Below are positions 1 to 6,370 of a stretch of DNA of 20,450 nt, piece by piece. This stretch comes from JADFOB01 sp964651325 (lineage in GTDB: Bacteria; Planctomycetota; Phycisphaerae; UBA1845). The stretch covers positions 1-20,450 of the forward strand of contig CAZYXP010000047.1 in NCBI GenBank assembly GCA_964651325.1. The letters are read 5' to 3'. The stretch's first letter is position 1; each line of letters opens with the position of its first letter. Made by a program: the position numbers and the translations under genes. The notes beneath the pieces were generated by a model that was not told the origin of the DNA, made no database searches, and worked only from the letters and a program-made list of their open reading frames with translations.

Positions 1-1
1 T

Positions 2-970
2 CGCGCGCAATCCCCGCTGAAGCGGTTTGCCTTTAGTGAGTTGGAGTCGCTGGCGACCGGGGCGACGCATCATTTCATCACGGTGGCCGATGCCATGCGG
101 CGACAGAGCGTTGACGCGGGCATCGCGGAGCCGGAGCGGTTTACGACGATTCGATCGGGCATGGATACAGACGCGTTCAAGCCGGACGTCCGGCTTCGAT
201 CGCAGGTTCGGGAGGAGTGGAACATCGGGGAAGGGGAGATTGTCGTTGGCACGATCGCGCGGCTTTTTGACAACAAAGGATACGACGAGATCATCGAGGC
301 TATGCCGAGTGCGTTGGCGCGATGCCCCAAGTTGCGGTTTGTTTGGATTGGCGATGGCGCACGGCGTGATGAATATGCCAAGATATTGACGCGAATGGAA
401 TTACCGACGGAGGGGGATGCGCTCGTGGGCAAACAAGGCCCACCGCAGATGAACGCCCCGCCTGCAGCGGGACAACCACCTGCCCTACGTGTGGAAGGTG
501 GACCGCACCACGGGGCGCCGCGCGGGCTGAAGCCTGCGGCTCGGGGAGCGGCTCGGGATCGAGGGACGGTACGGGGAACGGCCTTGGATCGGGTTCATTT
601 CACGGGTTTGGTGGCACCGGCCGAAATACCGCGATTGGTCAACGGGTTTGACGTCGTGCTGCACGCGTCCCGGTGGGAAGGGCTTCCGCGAGCGCTGGTA
701 CAGGGATTGCTGACCGAAGTGCCCGCGATTAGTTTTGATAACGACGGGGCGCCGGAAGTCGTCGTGGATGGGGAGACCGGATTGCTGGTTCCGTATGGCG
801 ACGTTGCGGCGCTGGGCGACGCGATTGTCTGTCTGGCGGCGGATGCTTCGTTGCGGAAACGGCTCGGCCAGGAAGGACGTCGGCGATGCGTCCGGGAATT
901 CCACTGGCAAACCATGGTCGATCGAATTGAGGAACTCTACGGTCGCCTGCACAGCCACGCGCAGCAATGA
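2..970 (+). CDS. Glycosyltransferase family 4 (GT-B fold), 5' end missing
   Basis: Likely transfers a sugar from a nucleotide-sugar donor in envelope or exopolysaccharide glycan synthesis, in the cytoplasm. The frame is open to the window edge (codons from base 2), so the N-terminal acceptor domain is cut off; the TTG at 41 is only an internal start-like codon. Visible are the linker 'HHFITVADAM', the donor-domain opening 'VVGTIARLFDNKGYDEIIEA', 'LRFVWIGDG', 'RVHFTGLVAP', and the nucleotide-binding region 'SRWEGLPRALVQGLL' followed by 'APEVVVDGETGLLV'. The usual second Glu of the EX7E motif appears to be Gln here, a change also known in related enzymes. Between 'LTRMEL' and 'LDRVHF', where relatives have only a few residues, there is an extra stretch of about 60 low-complexity residues (see 404-583). 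The enzyme class is secure; the substrate cannot be told. Confidence 0.88.
   Translation, partial: RAQSPLKRFAFSELESLATGATHHFITVADAMRRQSVDAGIAEPERFTTIRSGMDTDAFKPDVRLRSQVREEWNIGEGEIVVGTIARLFDNKGYDEIIEAMPSALARCPKLRFVWIGDGARRDEYAKILTRMELPTEGDALVGKQGPPQMNAPPAAGQPPALRVEGGPHHGAPRGLKPAARGAARDRGTVRGTALDRVHFTGLVAPAEIPRLVNGFDVVLHASRWEGLPRALVQGLLTEVPAISFDNDGAPEVVVDGETGLLVPYGDVAALGDAIVCLAADASLRKRLGQEGRRRCVREFHWQTMVDRIEELYGRLHSHAQQ
404..583 (+). other. In-frame insertion in the glycosyltransferase gene, carrying a dispersed repeat
   Basis: About 180 bases that do not fit the glycosyltransferase family. They encode a Pro/Gly/Ala/Arg-rich segment with no fold signature, placed between the donor-domain strand 'FVWIGDG' with its helix and the strand 'RVHFTGL'. 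The insert contains the 26-bp palindromic repeat at 517-542, read through in frame. Its length is close to a multiple of three and introduces no stop, so the gene still reads to its natural C-terminus. The edges are estimated from the family pattern and may be off by 10 to 20 bases. Confidence 0.6.
517..542 (+). repeat. Dispersed palindromic repeat, copy 1 (inside a CDS)
   Basis: Left arm GCCGCGCGGGCT, then GA, then right arm AGCCTGCGGC followed by TC. The arms pair to form a hairpin with a 2-nt CG bulge in the left arm and one mismatch from the T in the right arm. It differs from the consensus of the other copies at one base. This is the only copy within a coding sequence. Confidence 0.75.
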
Positions 971-995
971 TGCACGGGCAGTCGGAGGGACACAC

Positions 996-1019
996 CACCA
1001 AGGCACGAAGACACCAAGG
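996..1019 (+). repeat. Three 8-bp tandem units (CACCAAGG / CACGAAGA / CACCAAGG)
   Basis: Three consecutive octamers between two convergent genes: units 1 and 3 are identical and unit 2 differs at two positions. Similar 'cac-g/c-aag' phrases occur as short interspersed sequence in other environmental genomes, but this is from memory and only one copy is present here. No function is proposed. Confidence 0.5.
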
Positions 1020-1059
1020 TAAGCCGTTGAAAACTGAGAATAGCAGATTGACCTGTCGC

Positions 1060-1091
1060 ACACGGCACGCATGCGCTCAACCGTGCTGTGT
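1060..1091. terminator. Candidate bidirectional hairpin between convergent genes
   Basis: ACACGGCAC (1060-1068) can pair with GTGCTGTGT (1083-1091) to give a 9-bp stem with one G-T wobble and a 14-nt loop. It lies in the 129-bp gap between the converging glycosyltransferase and alkD-like genes, where a terminator serving both would be expected. There is no U-tract on either side, so the call is tentative. Confidence 0.3.
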
Positions 1092-1099
1092 CGTGGCGG

Positions 1100-1795
1100 C
1101 TACGCCCTCAACTTCTTCTTCACAAAATCGCCCGTCAAATGCTTGAGCACGTCCGGGGGCTTGCATTTGTTGTCGTCGCCATAGTCGATTTCGATTGGCC
1201 CGATCGCTTTGGCGGCGCGGATGGCGGCTTTGTTGAGCTTCTTGTTTCGTATTCCGATCCGCAGCAGTGCCCAGGCCATCGCCTCTTTGACCCACATTTC
1301 CTCATCGCGGATCGCGCTTTGGATGTGATCGATCCGGTTCAGGCAATAGGCGTCGTCAAAGATGTCTTTCTTGCATAGCTCATGCAGCAGAGAGTACGCA
1401 CATCGGCGGCGCATGTCGTCCTCGCTTTCCATCCACTCGCGGGCAAGCTCAAAGGCGAATGGCGTCTTGGCCAGCGTGGCACCACAGGAGGCGAACACGT
1501 GCGCAAGCATGCCGCCGTGCAGTCCCTCGACCTGTTCCTCAATCTGCTCCCGCGAAAGTTGCTTGGGATCGTCGATCAGCAGACCGATGACTTTCACGTC
1601 GTATACGTCGCTCTTCCAGAGTTGCAGCGCAAGATTGTGATCCCGGCCTATCTGCTTTGCAAGCTTGCGTAGTTGCGTCACGCCTATGCCAAAGCTCTTG
1701 AGTTTTCCGGTCTTGGCCCCAAGCTTTTTCCAGTTCGCCATGCCGCGCTCGTTTCGGTTCTCTTTCAGGAGTGCGACGACTTGGGTTTTTGTCAT
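1100..1795 (-). CDS. AlkD-like DNA alkylation repair protein (HEAT-repeat glycosylase)
   Basis: Predicted cytoplasmic DNA glycosylase of the AlkD/AlkC type, which removes alkylated bases such as 3-methyl- or 7-methyl-purines without base flipping. At 231 residues it has the usual AlkD length and is almost all helical. Family features seen: 'SFGIGVTQLRKLAKQIG' near residues 34-50, 'LWKSDVYDVKVIGLLIDDP' near 59-77, 'WVKEAMAWALLRIG' near 168-181, which carries the Arg expected at the DNA-binding groove, and a C-terminal 'DYGDDNKCKPPDV' resembling the family's 'DHGDTSCKTP'. The ATG at 1795 is preferred over the in-frame TTG at 1801 because the strong AAGGAG (1806-1811) lies 10 nt upstream of it; the TTG would be only 4 nt away. 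It follows the amidohydrolase operon but is separated by a hairpin repeat and a promoter-like sequence, so it is probably transcribed independently. Confidence 0.85.
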   Translation of the reverse strand: MTKTQVVALLKENRNERGMANWKKLGAKTGKLKSFGIGVTQLRKLAKQIGRDHNLALQLWKSDVYDVKVIGLLIDDPKQLSREQIEEQVEGLHGGMLAHVFASCGATLAKTPFAFELAREWMESEDDMRRRCAYSLLHELCKKDIFDDAYCLNRIDHIQSAIRDEEMWVKEAMAWALLRIGIRNKKLNKAAIRAAKAIGPIEIDYGDDNKCKPPDVLKHLTGDFVKKKLRA

Positions 1796-1890
1796 GGTCA
1801 ACCATCTCCTTCGGCGTGAACGCGGGGGCGAATCGCGTGAACGCGCAGATCATCGGCCTGCCGAACACGTCTCGGCGCCGCCAAGTCCGA

Positions 1891-1920
1891 AGTATGCCGC
1901 AGGGGCTACGACCGAGTCAA
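1891..1920 (-). promoter_or_regulatory. Candidate sigma-70 type promoter for the alkD-like gene
   Basis: Read on the minus strand: -35 box TTGACT (1920-1915), 18-bp spacer, -10 box CATACT (1896-1891). These match the consensus at 5/6 and 4/6 positions. The predicted start near 1884 leaves a leader of about 90 nt before the ATG at 1795. It sits between the hairpin repeat at 1967-1991 and the gene, consistent with a fresh transcription start. Sigma-factor consensus in this lineage is assumed. Confidence 0.4.
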
Positions 1921-1966
1921 TGCCACAGCTTCAGCTTTCGTGTAGTGCTAATCGTGCAGGCGCGCG

Positions 1967-1991
1967 GCCGCGGCGGCGTCAAAACCGCGGC
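1967..1991 (-). repeat. Degenerate palindrome after gene H (probable relative of the dispersed repeat)
   Basis: GCCGCGG (1967-1973) and CCGCGGC (1985-1991) form a perfect 7-bp stem with an 11-nt loop. The right arm and its flank (CCGCGGCTCGGGGCA) match the right side of the repeat copies at 517 and 17458, but the left half has diverged. It lies about 60 nt past the stop codon of the last amidohydrolase gene, where it could act as a terminator or 3'-end stabiliser. Confidence 0.45.
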
Positions 1992-2050
1992 TCGGGGCAG
2001 AGGTAGTATGCCAAGGCGTCTATGCGCAGCCTGCAAAGGCGATTGGAGTG

Positions 2051-3469
2051 CTACGGCCTTGCTTTTTCGCCGAGTGTCTTCGCATGGTCGGCGGGCTGTT
2101 GCGCGTCGGCGCCGAGTTGGCGAGGCCAATAGTCGTCTGGCGGTGGGGCGTCCTGATCGCCGTCGGGGCGAATGTGGCTGTACAGGCTGTCCTTCTGCTG
2201 ATCGTACGCGATCCGGCCATTGACCACGGTCCACCGGACGTGCGTCATGTAGTGCAGGATGTCGCCGTCGGTGATTGCAAAGTCGGCGTCTTTTCCGATT
2301 TCGACCGATCCCACGCGGTGATCGATACCCAGAATTCTCGCCGCGTCTATGGTGATCGCGCGGAGCGCGGCCTCGTTGGACAGGCCGCCGCGCACTGCAA
2401 ACGCCGTTTCCATATTCAATTGCAACAGGTCGCGCCCGGCTAGGCCCCAAAGCGTGATGCCCGTCGTCTGGGGAATCACGGCAAAACGAACACCGTGGCG
2501 ATGCAGGATGGCCGCGTTTTCGATCGACGAGCCACTGGCGCGGGTCAATCGGTCGTCAGGGGGCACGCGTCGCCTCGGCGTGATGATGGCCGCGAGGCCC
2601 GCCCGCGCCATGTCCGCCGCCACGGTCCAGCCTTCCGTGGCCCCGCGAACCACGGCCTTGATGTTGAACCGGCCGACGAGATCGCAGACATCGAGGATTT
2701 CGTGCTGACTGTTGGCGGTAATGAGCGCCACCGATTCCCCGCGAAGAAGCTTCAAGTACTTCTCATACTTGCCATTTACCCATTCTTGGTCCGGTTCCTC
2801 GGCGTCGGGATCACGTTTCTTCTCTTCCCGATATTCTTCCAGATCACGGACGTACTGGCGAACCTTCTCGAAATCGTCGAGGAGCTTTCTTCGGTCGGTC
2901 GGTTGTTTGGTCGAGTAGCTGATCTTCTCGAAGAGCTTGCGCTTGATGGTGATGTCGTCGATGGTGCCGAAGGTCAGGTTTGCGGCCGTGTTTCCGGTCA
3001 CCGCGGTGGTGATGCCACCGGCCAGCCCCACCGTCATTTGCAATGAAAAAACGTTGGTGTTGTCCTCGGGGGGTTCGCTGCCGAGCACGCCGCCGCTGCT
3101 CACCGCGACGAGCCCAGGGTAGAGATGGTATCCAGCGGCGTCGAGGATGTCAGCATCCTCGGGAATCTTCACGGTGGTTGCGATTTCTTGAATCTTGCCG
3201 TTCTTGGCAAGCACGGTGTGATGATACAAAACGCCCTGCGTCACCGTGTGAATCACCGCCCCGGTTATCGCGAGGTATCGATCTTCTTCCTTTGCATCTT
3301 CTTTCTCTTTTTCTTCTCCCTCGTCCGACTCATCCTCTTTTCCGGTGTCCTTAGCGACGGCATCTTCCTTGTTCGGCGGTTCGTCGAAGTTTCGTGCCCA
3401 CGACGCGTCTTGTGCCGCGCCTAGCAGCGACAACGAAAAGATTCCCAGAATAATGTTTCGGCTGATCAT
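2051..3469 (-). CDS. Exported amidohydrolase-fold protein H (metal site lost)
   Basis: Last gene of the array, 472 residues. A short hydrophobic N-terminus (residues 5-18) suggests export, followed by an acidic linker (about 28-63). The composite beta-sandwich strands and an amidohydrolase barrel follow, ending in the family's 'HRVGSVEIGKDADFAI'. The segment that should read PGLIDxHxH is 'YPGLVAVSSGG' (117-127), so both HxH ligands (Ser124, Gly126) and the preceding Asp are gone. The beta6 His position reads Arg ('VVRGATEG') and the beta8 Asp region reads 'AVIPQTTG'. A K/E-rich helix (about 200-245) sits where the relatives carry insertions. The start overlaps the stop of G as ATGA and has GGGAAA upstream. 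A non-catalytic partner or binding protein is more likely than an enzyme. Confidence 0.8.
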   Translation of the reverse strand: MISRNIILGIFSLSLLGAAQDASWARNFDEPPNKEDAVAKDTGKEDESDEGEEKEKEDAKEEDRYLAITGAVIHTVTQGVLYHHTVLAKNGKIQEIATTVKIPEDADILDAAGYHLYPGLVAVSSGGVLGSEPPEDNTNVFSLQMTVGLAGGITTAVTGNTAANLTFGTIDDITIKRKLFEKISYSTKQPTDRRKLLDDFEKVRQYVRDLEEYREEKKRDPDAEEPDQEWVNGKYEKYLKLLRGESVALITANSQHEILDVCDLVGRFNIKAVVRGATEGWTVAADMARAGLAAIITPRRRVPPDDRLTRASGSSIENAAILHRHGVRFAVIPQTTGITLWGLAGRDLLQLNMETAFAVRGGLSNEAALRAITIDAARILGIDHRVGSVEIGKDADFAITDGDILHYMTHVRWTVVNGRIAYDQQKDSLYSHIRPDGDQDAPPPDDYWPRQLGADAQQPADHAKTLGEKARP

Positions 3470-4914
3470 CGACTGTTTCCCGCCTCCCAGACCATCTTAC
3501 CTTCGATCATGACGCCCACGACACTCGAATGAGGGTCCAGCGGGTCTGCGTTCAGAAACACCAGATCGGCGTCCTTGCCTTTTTCCAAACTCCCCAGGCG
3601 CTTTTCCTGTCCGATCACTCGGGCGGGATGCAAGGTGAGCGAACCGAGGGCGTGTTCTCGCTTCAACCCGGCGCGGACGACCTCGGCCAGTCGCTGTCGC
3701 GTTCGCATCAGCTCGCGGCGCGAATCGCGGAGTGGGATCGTGGAGAGCTCGCAGCCGGCGCGGGCGAGGCGTCTCATGAGATTGTAGCGCGTGGCCGTGT
3801 AGGGCAATCGATGGATCATCGGCTTGATGACGATTTGGGCCTTGCGCTCGCCGAGCTGATCGATCACGTGATGGAAGTCCGTAGTGCGCCCCCAACGGGA
3901 GACATACAGGCTATGGGGCAGGTCTTCATACGGATCAAGCACATCATCCAAGTGCAGCAAGTCGGAAGCCCGCGCCAATCGAATCATCATCCGGGCGCCT
4001 TCCTTTTCCTGAATCAGATCCACCAGCGGTTGATGCTTGGGATCGATGGGCGGCGGCTCGAAGGTTTCTTCCTTCTTGGCCTCCTCTTGGTCCGAACCCT
4101 CTTTATTCTCGGGCTCATCGCCGTTGCCGTTGCGACCGCTCCGATGGTGCCGCGAGGCCTTTCCGTTCTTGTCTTTGTCTTCCTTGTCGGGCTTTTCGGA
4201 GTCGTCTTTCTTCTCCGCTTCCTCCTTGGCCTTCTCTCGTTTCTCTTCCCACTCTTTTCGAGCTTTCTCGACCTTCTCGATTTCGTCTTTCGCCTTCTTG
4301 AGCGCGTTGCGCAACAAACTCTTGCCTTTGCCGGACGCATTGAAGGTCGTGGCCACTTCCAGGTAGGTGCTTGGGCCGAGACGGCGCTGCGCGCTTGGGC
4401 CGGCGGTCTTGTAGGCGCAGGCTAATCCGGAGATGCCCCGCCCTGCGGGATAGAAACAAACGGTCGTATACCCCGCCTGCACGAGATCATCGAAAGGCAA
4501 GAGGTCTAAGAACACATCGTCCGCGGCATTCTGATCCCCGTGTACGCCCTTGCGCGTATATCCCGGCAAGCCGAACCGGCTTCTCGCCAGCACAAACCCA
4601 GGCATCACCGTCTGGCCGGGGGCCTCGATCACCTTGGCCGAACCGGGGTATTCTAGGCTGCTGCCCACCAGCGAAATCTTGCCGTCCTCGATGACGACAT
4701 CGCCGGGCTCAAACATCTCACCCGTGGCGGTGATCACCCGCGAGGCCTTGACGACGACATACTCCGGCTCGCCGTCTTCGGCGCCGGCTTGCGCCATCGG
4801 TGCCATTGCGGCAACACACGCCACACCCAACAGGGACGCGATCACCGCCCCGCGCGCCGTGCGCGTGGACTTGCGGCAAGTTATCTGGTCGTAGATGCAA
4901 TCCGCTTTGCTCAT
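3466..4914 (-). CDS. Exported amidohydrolase-fold protein G (metal site lost, K/E-rich insertion)
   Basis: 482 residues from the ATG at 4914, chosen because 'GAVIASLLGVACVAAMAPMAQA' (22-43) then forms a proper signal peptide. The frame is open up to 5070, but that extension would translate the palindromic repeat and Arg/Pro-rich non-protein-like sequence. The HxH segment reads 'MPGFVLARSRFG' (104-115), giving Arg111 and Arg113. Residues 203-285 are a highly charged K/E stretch, helical and coiled-coil-like at first and then disordered, inserted between the barrel's fourth and fifth strands. The C-terminus keeps 'KRLGSLEKGKDADLVFLNADPLDP'. No beta6 His or beta8 Asp can be placed ('TIPLRDSRRE'). 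It is coupled to H by a 4-bp ATGA overlap and lies 157 bp after F. Predicted non-catalytic. Confidence 0.82.
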   Translation of the reverse strand: MSKADCIYDQITCRKSTRTARGAVIASLLGVACVAAMAPMAQAGAEDGEPEYVVVKASRVITATGEMFEPGDVVIEDGKISLVGSSLEYPGSAKVIEAPGQTVMPGFVLARSRFGLPGYTRKGVHGDQNAADDVFLDLLPFDDLVQAGYTTVCFYPAGRGISGLACAYKTAGPSAQRRLGPSTYLEVATTFNASGKGKSLLRNALKKAKDEIEKVEKARKEWEEKREKAKEEAEKKDDSEKPDKEDKDKNGKASRHHRSGRNGNGDEPENKEGSDQEEAKKEETFEPPPIDPKHQPLVDLIQEKEGARMMIRLARASDLLHLDDVLDPYEDLPHSLYVSRWGRTTDFHHVIDQLGERKAQIVIKPMIHRLPYTATRYNLMRRLARAGCELSTIPLRDSRRELMRTRQRLAEVVRAGLKREHALGSLTLHPARVIGQEKRLGSLEKGKDADLVFLNADPLDPHSSVVGVMIEGKMVWEAGNSR

Positions 4915-5014
4915 GAGCTTTCGATCCAATAGGACAGCGCTTGAACCGCCTGTGCGAACGGTGATCTCAGGCCGCGCGGCCCCAAGACGTCTTGGCGGTA
5001 CCGGAAACCGGAAC

Positions 5015-5040
5015 GCCGCGCGGGCACAAGCCCGCGGCTC
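5015..5040 (-). repeat. Dispersed palindromic repeat, copy 3 (F-G intergenic)
   Basis: On the plus strand: left arm GCCGCGCGGGC, loop ACAA, right arm GCCCGCGGC then TC, with perfect pairing apart from the 2-nt bulge. It begins 31 nt after the stop codon of gene F in the 157-bp gap before G, the largest break inside the array. Its upstream flank ACCGGAACGCC resembles ACCGGAGCGCC at the copy at 16427. As RNA on the minus strand it forms a GC-rich stem without a U-tract, so it might attenuate transcription or protect the upstream message. Confidence 0.72.
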
Positions 5041-5071
5041 TGCTTGTTTTGGGCCATCCAACACCGTCAAC

Positions 5072-6370
5072 CTAAAACCGTCTCTTAACGGCGGCGGCGT
5101 AGACGATCCGTCCGTCGATCATGGTGAGTTCGCAACTCGATCGCGGGTCGAGCGGATCGCCGGTCCAGATGCCGAAATCCGCATCCTTACCCGGTTCGAT
5201 CGTGCCGACGCGATTGTCAATCATCAAGGCTTCGGCGGGAATCCTCGTCAGCCCTTTGAGCGCGGCGTAGGGTTTCCAGCCGTACCAACACGCCATCGCG
5301 GCTTGATAGGGCAGTTCCTCTTGCGGAATCACGGGCGCGTCGGTGTTGATGCCGAGCTTGCGCACGCCTCCTTGCCACCATCGCGCGGCGTTGCCGTTCA
5401 TCCTTCGCTCGGCCCGGTCAAAGTGATATTGCCGCGGCCCGTTGATCGCGTAGACGTCCGCCGCTACCGCCATGGGCGCCGTCTTGTAGCCGTCAAAGGT
5501 GCAGTGATCCAACACGGTTCTAATGTGGAGTTTGTTGGCCAGCATGTCGATGGTCGTCATCACGACCTGATAAATCTGCGTATGCACCGTAACCGGATAC
5601 TTGTGTGCAAACAGCCCGCGAAAGCCGTCGAAGATCGGATCGAATTCGGGCGGCTCGGTGGCCGCTCCGGATTCGTACGCGACCCAGCGATCGTGGTACG
5701 CCTTGGCCTTGGTCAGGGTTTGGCGGGTGTTGTAGTTCATGAAGCTTCGGCCCACCCCGTACCAGTACCATTCCGGATTGCCAGCCTGTGCGATCTTGAG
5801 CGAACCAGGCGACCGCATGACCATGTCGTCCACGCTCCGCCCGGCGGCCTTGGAGACCGCTCCGAATCCGCCCATGTTGGTGCCGCTGCCGGGGATCATC
5901 AGCATGGCCGTGACCCCGCCGGCGCGAGCGTTTTTGAGAAATTCGTTTTCCGGCTCGATCGTCTCTAGCAGCCGGAGACCGGGGTTGGTCAGGTAGACCA
6001 TGTCGTTCAGATCGAGCCACAGGGAATTGGAGACGGCGTGGCTGTGGCAATCGATCAGGCCCGGCGCCAGCCATTTGTCTCTCGCGTCGATCACGCGGTA
6101 TCCGTCGGGCACCTCCATTTTCGCCGCCGGGCCGACCCGTTCGATCTTGCCCGCGCTAACCAGCACGACGGCGTTGTTGATGACTCGATCGCCGCCGTCC
6201 ATCGTAATAACTTTTCCCACGCGAAAGGCAAAGCGGCCGGCGTCCCGATCGGGCGCCGCGGCCAGGGAGAGGCTTGCGCCAAGCCCGAGCCACACGCTCA
6301 GTGCGATGTTCAGCGCGTTCACGCGCCGGTTTTTGTTGATCGCCATGGGTTTGAACCCTGTCGTTGTCAT
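5072..6370 (-). CDS. Exported amidohydrolase F, the only member with an intact metal site
   Basis: 432 residues with a signal peptide (n-region to about 19, hydrophobic 20-38). All amidohydrolase-superfamily ligands can be placed: 'PGLIDCHSH' gives His109 and His111, 'GSLKIAQAGNP' gives Lys192 in the position of the family's 'LKxALGENPK', 'VTVHTQ' gives His263, 'VLDHCTFDGY' gives His289, and 'GINTDAPV' gives Asp344. The C-terminus closes the composite domain with 'NRVGTIEPGKDADFGIWTGDPLDP'. It probably hydrolyses a cyclic amide, amide or ester outside the cytoplasm, with closest resemblance to imidazolonepropionase/prolidase-like amidohydrolases; the substrate is unknown. The start at 6370 overlaps E's stop as ATGA and has GAGAGGAA 5 to 7 nt upstream, favouring it over Met9. 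It is the shortest and least decorated member after B. Confidence 0.88.
   Translation of the reverse strand: MTTTGFKPMAINKNRRVNALNIALSVWLGLGASLSLAAAPDRDAGRFAFRVGKVITMDGGDRVINNAVVLVSAGKIERVGPAAKMEVPDGYRVIDARDKWLAPGLIDCHSHAVSNSLWLDLNDMVYLTNPGLRLLETIEPENEFLKNARAGGVTAMLMIPGSGTNMGGFGAVSKAAGRSVDDMVMRSPGSLKIAQAGNPEWYWYGVGRSFMNYNTRQTLTKAKAYHDRWVAYESGAATEPPEFDPIFDGFRGLFAHKYPVTVHTQIYQVVMTTIDMLANKLHIRTVLDHCTFDGYKTAPMAVAADVYAINGPRQYHFDRAERRMNGNAARWWQGGVRKLGINTDAPVIPQEELPYQAAMACWYGWKPYAALKGLTRIPAEALMIDNRVGTIEPGKDADFGIWTGDPLDPRSSCELTMIDGRIVYAAAVKRRF

Noticed and set aside
468..530. A second frame inside the glycosyltransferase insertion reads 'RDNHLPYVWKVDRTTGRRAG' and then stops, reminiscent of the C-terminal part of membrane-fusion proteins.
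   Set aside because: Only 20 codons, and the last ones are made of the dispersed repeat. Too short to call a gene fragment without a database search.
4915..5070. N-terminal extension of gene G to the ATG at 5070.
   Set aside because: It would translate the palindromic repeat, give an Arg/Pro-rich leader and bury the signal peptide 75 residues into the protein; the ATG at 4914 is better.
3529..5968. Long plus-strand open frames opposite genes F and G (about 300 and 357 codons).
   Set aside because: They are antisense to well-supported exported proteins, lack ribosome binding sites and have the Arg/Pro/Leu composition of mirror frames in GC-rich DNA.
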